From Phycisphaerales bacterium (GTDB lineage: Bacteria > Planctomycetota > Phycisphaerae > Phycisphaerales > UBA1924), in contig JAJDDK010000007.1 of assembly GCA_029260345.1 (NCBI GenBank), forward strand, positions 294,075 to 358,074: a stretch of 64,000 nucleotides of DNA, written 5' to 3'. Below are positions 34,981 to 42,975 of this stretch, in pieces; within the stretch, counting starts at the first letter, position 1, and each line of letters starts with the position of its first letter. The position numbers were made by a program, and so were the translations under genes. The notes under the pieces were generated by a model. The model ran no database searches, had not been told where the DNA came from, and was given only the letters and a program-made list of their open reading frames with translations.

Positions 34981-35829
34981 ATGAGCACTTCGAACTCCGG
35001 ATGGTCATGGCAATTGCTTCGCGCCGGGCATTTCATGCTCGACGGCGGCGCCATGTTCGGCCTCACACCCAAGCCGCTTTGGCAGCGACTCGTCACGCCG
35101 GATGATCGCAACCGCATTCCGCTGCAACAGAATTGTTTGCTGCTGGAGCGCGACGGCGAACTCGTCCTCATCGAAGCGGGCATCGGCGACAAACTCTCTG
35201 ACAAGTTGCGAGATATTTACGATCAGGAACGACGCACCGTCGTTGATGCGCTGCACGAAGTCGATTGCGACCCCAAAGACATCACCACTGTGATCGTCAC
35301 CCACCTTCATTTCGATCACGCGGGCGGACTGACACACAGCGCCGGCAGCGGGATTGCGGCGTCGTGCTTTCCCAATGCAGCGATCGTGGCGCAACGCCAG
35401 GAATGGGACGATGCGCTCGCGAACAAGTCCACAATGCACAGCACGTACTTGCGCGATCATCTCGATCCGATTCGCGAACAATTGCGGCTCGTCGAAGGCG
35501 ACGCTGAAATCCTGCCGGGACTTTCGGTGATGCCGGTTCCGGGACACACATGGGGGCAGCAGGCGGTTCGGTTTGAAGATGATCAAAGCCGCACGGTCGT
35601 GTTCCCGGCGGATCTCATGCCGACGATTCATCACGCCGGGCTGGCGACGCAGATGGCGTACGACATGCTGCCGTACGAGAGCATGATTCAAAAGAAAGCA
35701 TTTCTTGAGCGAGCCCTCAAAGGGAGCTGGACGATTGTGCTCGACCACGAACCGGGTGACCCGATTGTGCGTGCGACGCCGCATGAGAGCCGACCGGGGC
35801 AGTTTCGATTGTCGCCTGCGGAGGGTTGA
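34981..35829 (+). CDS. Metallo-beta-lactamase-fold hydrolase
   Basis: The 282-aa product has the metal motif HLHFDHAGG, later ligands in PVPGHTWGQQ and in the Asp of FPADLMP, and a C-terminal DHEPGDP. Size and layout (LLERDGELVLIEAGIGDKLS near the start) resemble the lactonase/quinol-oxidoreductase-like branch that includes N-acyl-homoserine lactonases. The substrate cannot be assigned from sequence alone. It is probably monocistronic, with a putative leaderless start. Confidence 0.9.
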   Translation: MSTSNSGWSWQLLRAGHFMLDGGAMFGLTPKPLWQRLVTPDDRNRIPLQQNCLLLERDGELVLIEAGIGDKLSDKLRDIYDQERRTVVDALHEVDCDPKDITTVIVTHLHFDHAGGLTHSAGSGIAASCFPNAAIVAQRQEWDDALANKSTMHSTYLRDHLDPIREQLRLVEGDAEILPGLSVMPVPGHTWGQQAVRFEDDQSRTVVFPADLMPTIHHAGLATQMAYDMLPYESMIQKKAFLERALKGSWTIVLDHEPGDPIVRATPHESRPGQFRLSPAEG

Positions 35830-35978
35830 CCCCCGTTTTTGTGCTTGAATCGGGTCCGTGGCGTCATTCCGGGAAACCCTGAGCCGCCACCATGCGAACC
35901 CCGATACAATCGCTGTCGCCCACTCGCGGCGTCGCCATCGCAATCACTCGATCCATCGTTTCGCAGGCGTAATTCCTG

Positions 35979-36683
35979 GTGACCATTCGAACCGCAGAAC
36001 CCACCTCAGATGACGCCGCGACGGTGGTCGCTGCGCCGACGGAACTGGCGGGATCGACGCGCGTGGCGCCGCCTCCAAAATCGACCACTTCGTCGCCTCG
36101 CGCTTCAGATACGAAAGCGCTGGTCGTTTCTCCTTATCGCCAACCGAGTCCGCGGCGGATTGATCGCATCGAGGCGTGGGTCAGCCGGCTCAGCGCCAAG
36201 AACCGTTTCTGGCAGCGCGTGTGCTCTCTGATCTGGCTGCCGATGGCGTTCCGCTCCGGCATTCGGATGAAGCGGGTGGATTCGAAGACATTCACCGCGG
36301 TGCTGCCATTCCGGCGATTCAATCGAAACTGGTACAACGCCATGGCGGGCGCCGCGCTGCTGGCCAACAGCGAAATCGCGGGCGGCATGTACGTTTTTGG
36401 TGTGGCCGGCGGTGATTACGAGTGTGTGTGCAAACGCCTCGAATATCGATTCCTGCGCCCCTGCTTCGGCCCGGCGGTGTATCGCGTCTCGCCACGTGAT
36501 GATCTGGATGCGCTGGTGGCGCAGGGCGGTGAGTTCAATATCGATCTGGTGCTGGACATCGTTCAGCAGGTGCACAAGCCGGGGCTGAAGGAACGACGCG
36601 TCGGCCGCTGCTATGCGACGTTTCATGCGACGCCGAAGATGCAGAAGAAAGCGAAGCGGAATCAACGCCGCAAGCGCGGGTGA
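35979..36683 (+). CDS. Hotdog-fold (DUF4442-like) putative thioesterase
   Basis: A GTG start gives 234 aa; the first 60 residues are low-complexity and Thr/Pro/Ala-rich, so the true start may be further in. The core WLPMAFRSGIRMKRVDSKTF, RNWYNAMAGAALLANSEIAG and GMYVFGVAG resembles the DUF4442/PaaI-like hotdog fold, with an Asn-Ala-Met-His-type helix lacking the His. A basic tail (KMQKKAKRNQRRKRG) ends the protein. Acyl-thioester substrates are typical of the superfamily but activity is not shown. Confidence 0.65.
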   Translation: MTIRTAEPTSDDAATVVAAPTELAGSTRVAPPPKSTTSSPRASDTKALVVSPYRQPSPRRIDRIEAWVSRLSAKNRFWQRVCSLIWLPMAFRSGIRMKRVDSKTFTAVLPFRRFNRNWYNAMAGAALLANSEIAGGMYVFGVAGGDYECVCKRLEYRFLRPCFGPAVYRVSPRDDLDALVAQGGEFNIDLVLDIVQQVHKPGLKERRVGRCYATFHATPKMQKKAKRNQRRKRG

Positions 36684-36691
36684 GTTGCTGA

Positions 36692-36758
36692 GGTCTGAGA
36701 TTTCAGATTTGAAATTTGAGAATTGAAATTTGGAGCTTGAGATTTGAGATTTGAGAAG
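36692..36758. repeat. AT-rich degenerate repeat (GAGATTTGA units)
   Basis: About six imperfect copies of GAGATTTGA/GAAATTTGA occur in tandem in an otherwise GC-rich genome. They abut the palindrome pair that follows. Confidence 0.7.
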
Positions 36759-36759
36759 C

Positions 36760-36856
36760 GTGCCACTGCTCTTGAGCAGTGAGCTCTGTGCAGAACGAAT
36801 CAATACCGTTGATCCACGACCAAACTGGAAAAGGCACTGCTCAAGAGCAGTGGCAC
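36760..36856. repeat. Inverted pair of palindromic REP-like elements
   Basis: A 22-bp arm (36760-36781) has an exact reverse complement at 36835-36856, separated by 53 bp. Each arm contains its own 8-bp palindrome, CACTGCTC/GAGCAGTG, around two central bases. Two REP elements in opposite orientation are typical of BIME-like units mobilised by REP-associated transposases, none of which is seen here. Confidence 0.75.
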
Positions 36857-36904
36857 ACCGTTGCAGGGACTACGTCAGAGACTGGTCCCGATTATCTTTC
36901 CTGT

Positions 36905-38011
36905 ATGCCTGCACTGAACATCCTGGGGCGTGCCCTGTTCCTCGCCTGCTCGTGGACGTGGTGCATTGGGATGTTCTTGCCGGTGTTCCTGATCGGGGAC
37001 TTCGGCGTGTGGGGCTGGGTGGCGTTTGCGATTCCCAATGTGTTCGGCGCCATGGCGGTCGGACTGATTGTGAAGACGCCGGAGCGCAGCCGCGCGATTG
37101 TGGAGCGGCACGCCAATGCGATGTTCGTGTTTTCGATCATCACCATCGCGTTTCACCTCTATTTTCTTGGGCAAATCCTGCGAGTCATGCATCCCGAGGG
37201 CAATGGGATCGGGACGCTCTGGTGGTCGCCCGCTTTCGTGCTTGTCGTCGGCTTGATCGCAGTGGCCCTCGCGCGGCTGAAGCAGCGCGGCTGGATGATT
37301 GCGAGCGTCGTGACCTTTGCGATTTCAATCATCGCGGGCGCGCTCATGCTCACCAGGTCCACCGGAAGCGCCCTCGAAGCACCCACGATGATCGGTGTTT
37401 TTGGCGTCGGCGACCTTGTGTGGGCGACGCCCGCGCTGTGCTTCGGCTTTCTCCTCTGCCCCCATCTCGACCTGACGTTTCATCGAACGCGCCAAGAGGC
37501 GCCGGGCCGCCCGGGAGACCTCGCATTCATCTTCGGGTTCTGCGTCTTTTTCCTCGCATTGATCCTTTTCACTTTTTTCTATGCGGCGTCATTCCTTGGG
37601 TTCGCATTGATCAGTTCATGGATCGCACTCCATTTTGCGGCTCAGAGCGCCTTCACCATGGGCGCCCACTGGCGCGAGTTGCGCACCCGCGCGGTTCCAC
37701 TGGAATTTTTTGTGGTGCTGGCCGGCCTTGCCATGTGGGCGTTGCCGTGGCCGGTCCGCGGCTTTCGATTTGGCTATGACATGTTTCTCTTCGCGTACGC
37801 CTTGCCGTTCCCATCCTATGTGTGGATTGTGATGGTCCCCCGCGGGTGGGATCACCACCGTGCCGTGCGCGTGTGGCTCTGGAGCCAGCTCCCGGCGACG
37901 CCGCTATTCGTCGCTGGCTTCCTTGGGCAAATGTGGTGGCTCATTCCGATCGCGATCGCCATTCCGCTAGCGGCGCCGGCCGTTCTTTCACGCCGTTTTG
38001 CCCGGGATTAA
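36905..38011 (+). CDS. Polytopic membrane protein of unknown function
   Basis: ATG 36905 gives 368 aa; longer starts would include the palindrome pair. About ten hydrophobic segments are visible (for example LGRALFLACSWTWCIGMFLPV, MFVFSIITIAFHLYFLGQIL, FIFGFCVFFLALILFTFFYA). A His/Asp-containing loop, CPHLDLTFHRTRQEA, lies near the middle. I do not recognise the family; a transporter or membrane enzyme is possible. TATCTT lies 6 nt before the ATG, and no ribosome-binding site is seen. Confidence 0.7.
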   Translation: MPALNILGRALFLACSWTWCIGMFLPVFLIGDFGVWGWVAFAIPNVFGAMAVGLIVKTPERSRAIVERHANAMFVFSIITIAFHLYFLGQILRVMHPEGNGIGTLWWSPAFVLVVGLIAVALARLKQRGWMIASVVTFAISIIAGALMLTRSTGSALEAPTMIGVFGVGDLVWATPALCFGFLLCPHLDLTFHRTRQEAPGRPGDLAFIFGFCVFFLALILFTFFYAASFLGFALISSWIALHFAAQSAFTMGAHWRELRTRAVPLEFFVVLAGLAMWALPWPVRGFRFGYDMFLFAYALPFPSYVWIVMVPRGWDHHRAVRVWLWSQLPATPLFVAGFLGQMWWLIPIAIAIPLAAPAVLSRRFARD

Positions 38012-38071
38012 GACGTCATTTTGAGCCGCCTCGAAGCCCCTTCGATTTCGGCAAAAAGTCTGATTTTCGCC

Positions 38072-38077
38072 TAGAAT
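38072..38077 (+). promoter_or_regulatory. TAGAAT -10 candidate upstream of gyrA
   Basis: CGCCTAGAATGG lies 81 nt before the gyrA ATG. No good -35 hexamer is recognisable. Confidence 0.25.
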
Positions 38078-38158
38078 GGTGGTCTCGGCGGGGCCCCTGT
38101 TGGATGCCCCTTCGCCGCGATTTCCGAAGGTTTTGACGACCACTGGAGCCGACCACGG

Positions 38159-40843
38159 ATGCCCGATCCGAGCGATCCCAATACGCCCGACACGAATGGT
38201 CTTCCGATCGCCCAGGCGCCCATGCCCGGCGGCCGCGTGATCGACCGTGACATCGAGCGCGAACTTCACGACAACTACCTGACCTATGCGATGAGCACGA
38301 TCATGGACCGGGCGCTGCCCGATGTTCGTGACGGCCTGAAGCCATCGCAGCGGCGCATCCTTGTCGCAATGAACGACCTCAACTTGCGCCCCGGGCGCAA
38401 GCACCTCAAGTGCGCCAAAATCGCCGGCGACACCTCGGGCAACTATCACCCGCACGGCGAATCCGTCATCTATCCGACGCTTGTCGGCCTCGCTCAGCCG
38501 TGGCGCATGCGCGCGCCGATGATCGATCCGCAGGGCAACTTCGGTTCCATCGACGGTGATCCGCCCGCGGCCATGCGATACACCGAAGCCCGCATGGCCC
38601 ACCCCGCGGTGGACCTGCTTGAGGACCTCAAGCTCGACACCGTCGATTTTCAAGCGAACTATGACGACCGTTTGCAAGAGCCGACCGTCCTGCCCGGGCG
38701 CTTCCCGAATTTGTTGATTAACGGCGCGATGGGCATTGCGGTGGGCGTGGCGACGAGTTTGGCGCCGCACAATCCGGATGAGATCTTCGACGCCATCGTC
38801 GCCGTGGTGGACAACCCCGAGATCGAGCTGATGGAGTTGCTCGAGATTGTCAAAGGTCCGGATTTCCCGACCGGCGGCGTGATCTGCGGTCGTCGCGGCT
38901 TCCTCGAGTCCTACGCCACCGGTCGCGGGCGCATTCGCGTGCGCGGCCGCGTGCATGTCGAAGAGTTCAAGGCCGGTCGCGAACAGATCGTCGTTGATGA
39001 GATTCCGTACAACCTCGTGCAGTCCACACTGGTGGAGCGCATTGTCGATGCGATCAAGGCAGAGCGCATCAAAGACATCTCCGATGTGCGCAACGAGTCG
39101 GGCCGCAACGCGCGCACGCGCATCGTGTGCGAACTGAAGAAGGGCGCCGATCCGAACGTCGTTGAGAACCAGCTCTATCAGTTCACACCGCTCCAGCAGA
39201 CATTCTCAATGATGAATGTCGCGCTGGTGAACCGCCAGCCGCGCACGTTGACGCTCAAGGAATTGATCCAGCTCTACATCGACCACCGCGAAGAAGTCAT
39301 CACACGGCGGACGCAGCGTTTGCTCCGCGATGCTCAGAAGAAAGCCCACGTTCTCGAGGGCATGATTCTTGCGGTGTGCGACATTGATGAAGTGATCAAG
39401 CTGATCCGCGCTTCGCGCACCCGTGAAGAAGCGATTCAGAAGCTGGCCGAGCGCGCCTTCCGTATTGCGGGCGATCACCAGCATCGCGGGCGCATTCCCA
39501 GCCGTTTGCTGACGCGCGTGGACGCTGCGACGGAAGGCTTGGCACTCACCCGCGTGCAGGCGGAAGCCATCGGCGCCATGCGTCTCATCCAGCTTGTCGG
39601 CCTCGAAATTGAGAAGCTCGTCGCTGATTACGCCGGGCTGGTCGAGGAAATCGAAGGGTACGAACTCATTCTTTCCGACCGTCAGCAGGTGCTCGACATC
39701 ATCAAGGCGGACTGCGCCGACATGAAGGCGCGGTATTCCACGCCTCGCCTGACGGCGATCGAGGAACACGAATCGGACATCGACTTCGAGGCCCTGATTC
39801 AAGAGGAAGAGATGGCGGTCACCATCTCTCACGAGGGCTACATCAAGCGCGTGCCGCTTGAGACGTACCGCGAACAGGGGCGCGGCGGGCGCGGCATCAT
39901 CGCCTCCGACGCGAAGGAAGGCGATTTCATCGAGCATGTCTTCGTCGCCAGCACACATGACGATCTGCTGTGTTTCACGGACACGGGCCGCGTTTTCAAG
40001 ATCAAGGTGTACGAAGTCCCCCAGATGGGGCGCACCAGCAAGGGTCGGTCGCTGATCAATCTGATTGACCTGAAACCGGGCGAACGCGCCGTCGAGTTCA
40101 TGCCGATCACCGATTTTGAACGCAGCGAGAACTACCTTGTGTTCTCTACGTCGCAGGGGCTGATCAAACGCTCCAGCCTGCGGCTCTATCAAAACGTTCA
40201 CAAGGGCGGCCTGATCGCCGTTCGATTGAACGACGACGACTCACTCGTCGCCGTCACTTGGACGACCGGGCACGATCACCTGCTGCTTGGCACGGCCAGC
40301 GGCATGGCGATTCGCTTCAAAGAAGACGATGCGCGTCCGATGGGCCGCAGTGCGGCGGGCGTCAAGGGCATCAATCTCAAGAAGGGCGATCGTGTCATCG
40401 ACATGGCCCGCATTTTCATGACCGAGCCCGAAGAATCCGGTGCGCAAAAGACGATCGATGACGAACTCGACCTGCTCTCCGTCACGGAGCACGGCTACGG
40501 CAAACGCACGAACGTGGATGAGTATCTCGTGCAGAGCGAGCGTGAAGACGGCAGCGCCGAGCTTCGCCCGCAATCGCGCGGCGGCAAGGGTCGCATCGAC
40601 ATTCGCACCGAAGGCCGCAACGGTCCGGTTGTCGCGGTAAAGGCCGTGCGTCCCGGCGAAGGCCTGATGCTTATGACGCAGCAGGGCCAGATGGTGCGCA
40701 TTCGCGTGGACTCCATCAGCCGCATCGGGCGAGCCACGCAAGGCGTGCGAGTCGTCAATTTGCGCGAGGGTGATCAGCTCGTCGCTGTGGCGCGTGTTCC
40801 GGAATCAGATGAAGAAGAGGACGCCGCGACGCCGGATGAGTGA
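38159..40843 (+). CDS. gyrA: DNA gyrase subunit A
   Basis: The 894-aa product supplies the DNA cleavage and rejoining part of gyrase. The catalytic Tyr141 is in AAMRYTEARM. The C-terminal wrapping domain has the GyrA box QGRGGRG at about residue 570, which separates it from ParC. The C-terminal six-bladed domain is complete. In the quinolone-binding region, GDTSGNYHPHGESVIYPTLV, the equivalent of E. coli Ser83 is kept (Ser102), but Asp87 is replaced by Pro106 and Asp82 by Glu. gyrB is not in the window. Confidence 0.97.
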   Translation: MPDPSDPNTPDTNGLPIAQAPMPGGRVIDRDIERELHDNYLTYAMSTIMDRALPDVRDGLKPSQRRILVAMNDLNLRPGRKHLKCAKIAGDTSGNYHPHGESVIYPTLVGLAQPWRMRAPMIDPQGNFGSIDGDPPAAMRYTEARMAHPAVDLLEDLKLDTVDFQANYDDRLQEPTVLPGRFPNLLINGAMGIAVGVATSLAPHNPDEIFDAIVAVVDNPEIELMELLEIVKGPDFPTGGVICGRRGFLESYATGRGRIRVRGRVHVEEFKAGREQIVVDEIPYNLVQSTLVERIVDAIKAERIKDISDVRNESGRNARTRIVCELKKGADPNVVENQLYQFTPLQQTFSMMNVALVNRQPRTLTLKELIQLYIDHREEVITRRTQRLLRDAQKKAHVLEGMILAVCDIDEVIKLIRASRTREEAIQKLAERAFRIAGDHQHRGRIPSRLLTRVDAATEGLALTRVQAEAIGAMRLIQLVGLEIEKLVADYAGLVEEIEGYELILSDRQQVLDIIKADCADMKARYSTPRLTAIEEHESDIDFEALIQEEEMAVTISHEGYIKRVPLETYREQGRGGRGIIASDAKEGDFIEHVFVASTHDDLLCFTDTGRVFKIKVYEVPQMGRTSKGRSLINLIDLKPGERAVEFMPITDFERSENYLVFSTSQGLIKRSSLRLYQNVHKGGLIAVRLNDDDSLVAVTWTTGHDHLLLGTASGMAIRFKEDDARPMGRSAAGVKGINLKKGDRVIDMARIFMTEPEESGAQKTIDDELDLLSVTEHGYGKRTNVDEYLVQSEREDGSAELRPQSRGGKGRIDIRTEGRNGPVVAVKAVRPGEGLMLMTQQGQMVRIRVDSISRIGRATQGVRVVNLREGDQLVAVARVPESDEEEDAATPDE

Positions 40844-40924
40844 ACCGGCGCGCCGAGGCGGACCGTGGTACGCTGTCGCCCCGCGGGAGGTCTTCAACTT
40901 CCCACTGGTCGAAGAGCGTTTCTC

Positions 40925-41278
40925 ATGCCCAAAGAGTGGTCCGATCGCATCCTGATTTCCGACCTGGCCGATGAGCCGGCGTTGTCCGATGAACTCGCGT
41001 CTCTGCACGATCGTGTGGCCGGCGATGCGGGGGATGAGGCGCACGACGTCGTGCTGAATTTCTCCTCAGTGACGTTCCTCAACTCGTCGAACATCGCCCA
41101 AATTCTGAAGCTCAGGGCGACCCTTCAGGAGCAAGGGCGGCAGCTTATGTGCTGCTCACTGGGCGATCAGGTGTGGTCGATCATGCTGCTGACGGGGCTG
41201 GACAAAGTGCTGAATTTTGCCCCGGATCCCGCCTCAGCCATTGCATCGCTCCAGCTTTCTGAAGGCGCGGACGACTGA
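40925..41278 (+). CDS. STAS-domain protein (anti-sigma factor antagonist-like)
   Basis: ATG 40925 gives 117 aa. The segment DVVLNFSSVTFLNSSNIAQI resembles the STAS phosphorylation loop (DxxxVxFxDSxG-type), with Ser residues at the expected place, and strands and helices fit the SpoIIAA fold. No kinase (SpoIIAB-like) or phosphatase gene adjoins it. It follows gyrA by 80 nt. A TACGCT box at 40869-40874 may give it a separate promoter with a 50-nt leader. Confidence 0.75.
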   Translation: MPKEWSDRILISDLADEPALSDELASLHDRVAGDAGDEAHDVVLNFSSVTFLNSSNIAQILKLRATLQEQGRQLMCCSLGDQVWSIMLLTGLDKVLNFAPDPASAIASLQLSEGADD

Positions 41279-41327
41279 GCCTCGCCGCACGCGGGGCCGG
41301 AATCTTTTGCACAACGCCACTGCCCGA

Positions 41328-41333
41328 TACGCT
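41328..41333 (+). promoter_or_regulatory. TACGCT box 8 nt before start codon (possible leaderless promoter)
   Basis: CCCGATACGCT ends eight bases before the ATG of the TrkA-C protein; no Shine-Dalgarno sequence precedes it. Confidence 0.35.
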
Positions 41334-41341
41334 GTCCCGCC

Positions 41342-42142
41342 ATGGGATGGGTCATCGCACTCTCGCTGATCGCCGTCGCGGCGTACATCATCATCCACAC
41401 CGCTGCTATGGCGCTGGAGATGACCGGGGTGTCGCGCGATGTCGCCCGGTTTCAGGCGCTGTCTGCGTTCTTTGGCGTTGGTTTTACCACCAGCGAATCG
41501 GAACTGGTCGTTGATCACCCGGCCCGCCGGCGCATTATTCGCGACCTGATCATCATCGGGAACATCGGCATTCTCTCGATCATTGGCTCGGTCGTCGCCA
41601 CGCTGGTGAATTCCGACCCCGAAGATGTGCCGGGCCGAATGGGCCTGATCGTTGCGGTGTTGATCGCCCTGTACTTCGTGCGGCGACTGCGCATCATCAA
41701 CACCGTCGTTGATCGGATCGTTCGCGCCACGCTGGAGCGCAGCGGCGTCGTCCGAGTGCTGGATTACGAGCGGCTGCTCGGCATTCGTCGCGGCTTCAGC
41801 GTGTCGGAAGTCTTCATCGAGCCTGACTCCTGGCTCGTCGATAAAACGCTGATGGAAGCGAAACTTCATGATGAAGGCATCAACGTGCTCGCCGTTTTGA
41901 CGCGAGATGGGAAATACCATGCCACGCCCAATCGCGATACGCGATTGCGGGCGCGGCAAACCATCATTGCGTATGGACGGGATGAGGCGATTCATCGGCT
42001 CGCCGCGCGACAGGGCGGTGAATCCGGCCACACCGAACATGAGGAAGCGGTGCGGCGACACCTCAAATCGCTGGTGGATGAGGCGGTAAATCATGGGGAA
42101 TCCGCGACTGACGAGAATCAGACCGGTACAGTCTCACCGTGA
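41342..42142 (+). CDS. Membrane protein with C-terminal TrkA-C (RCK_C) domain
   Basis: The 266-aa product has three hydrophobic segments (VIALSLIAVAAYIIIHTAAM, IIIGNIGILSIIGSVVATLV, GLIVAVLIALYFV). A soluble region follows, FIEPDSWLVDKTLMEAKLHD then GINVLAVLTRDGKYHATPNR, ending RQTIIAYGRDEAIHRL. This is the RCK_C ligand-binding fold that gates K+ or other transporters. There is no Rossmann RCK_N domain. A TrkH gene is 18 kb away and may or may not be related. The stop overlaps the start of the ABC ATPase gene by GTGA. Confidence 0.8.
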   Translation: MGWVIALSLIAVAAYIIIHTAAMALEMTGVSRDVARFQALSAFFGVGFTTSESELVVDHPARRRIIRDLIIIGNIGILSIIGSVVATLVNSDPEDVPGRMGLIVAVLIALYFVRRLRIINTVVDRIVRATLERSGVVRVLDYERLLGIRRGFSVSEVFIEPDSWLVDKTLMEAKLHDEGINVLAVLTRDGKYHATPNRDTRLRARQTIIAYGRDEAIHRLAARQGGESGHTEHEEAVRRHLKSLVDEAVNHGESATDENQTGTVSP

Positions 42143-42879
42143 CCACCATGCAGAACAGCCCGGGCCTCACCGACATTGGCGACACCGTCGCGGAGCTTCG
42201 CGGCGTGCGAAAAATCTATTACAAGCCCGACGGCTCGATCCTCGTCGAAGCCCTCAAGGGCCTGGACCTTTCGCTCAAACGCGGGCAATACACCGCGATC
42301 ATGGGCTCGTCCGGATCGGGCAAATCGACCCTGATGAACATCCTCGGATGCCTCGACCGGCCGACCGAGGGCGAATTCCTCCTGAACAATGAGAACGTCT
42401 CCACGATGGACGATGAGACGCTCAGCCAGTTTCGCGGGCAGACGATTGGCTTCGTTTTTCAGTCGTTCAACCTCATCAGCCAGCTCACGATTGAAGAGAA
42501 CGTTGAAGCGCCATTGCTCTACCGCGGCGTCGGCAAGCGCGATCGACGCGAGCGGGCGATCGAGAGCCTCACGCTGGTCGGACTTGGCGACCGCATCGGC
42601 CACCGCCCCAGTGAACTTTCCGGCGGTCAGCAGCAGCGTGCGGCCATCGCGCGGGCGTTGGTTGGCGACCCGCTCGTGCTCATGGCGGACGAACCCACGG
42701 GCAACCTCGACTCAACCACAGGCGAGGCGATTCTTCAAATCATCGACGACCTGCACGCCGGCGGCATGACCATCATCATGGTGACGCACGATGACGACGT
42801 TGCGGACCGATGCCAGCGTGTGATTCGCCTGCGCGACGGATTGCTCGACACCGATATTTTGAACGAACACCGGCTCTGA
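42139..42879 (+). CDS. ABC transporter ATP-binding protein (MacB/LolD type)
   Basis: The 246-aa ATPase has Walker A GSSGSGKS, signature LSGGQQQR, Walker B LVLMADEP and switch VTHD. The VRKIYYKPDGSILVEALKGL start and FVFQSFNLISQLTIEENV place it with the MacB/LolD/FtsE-like group that powers mechanotransmission or lipoprotein release. No permease is encoded nearby, so its partner must be elsewhere. GTG 42139 overlaps the previous stop; ATG 42148 is an alternative start. Confidence 0.9.
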   Translation: MTTMQNSPGLTDIGDTVAELRGVRKIYYKPDGSILVEALKGLDLSLKRGQYTAIMGSSGSGKSTLMNILGCLDRPTEGEFLLNNENVSTMDDETLSQFRGQTIGFVFQSFNLISQLTIEENVEAPLLYRGVGKRDRRERAIESLTLVGLGDRIGHRPSELSGGQQQRAAIARALVGDPLVLMADEPTGNLDSTTGEAILQIIDDLHAGGMTIIMVTHDDDVADRCQRVIRLRDGLLDTDILNEHRL

Positions 42880-42935
42880 GCGTCGTCGCGGCGTGCAATT
42901 GGCCGGCGCCAATTCCGAATCAACGATGAACAACA

Positions 42936-42956
42936 GGCTTGCGTTCTGCGCAAGCC
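42936..42956. repeat. Hairpin GGCTTGCG/CGCAAGCC
   Basis: An 8-bp perfect stem with a 5-nt loop lies just before the serine hydrolase start. A second palindrome, AATTGGC/GCCAATT, lies about 35 nt upstream. Neither has a T-run. Confidence 0.45.
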
Positions 42957-42975
42957 GCAATGGTGGGGTCACTCT

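Noticed and set aside
36751..37779. 342-codon frame over the 36905-38011 membrane protein
   Set aside because: The composition (Arg, Cys, His, Pro) is typical of a shadow frame; the competing frame has clear transmembrane segments.
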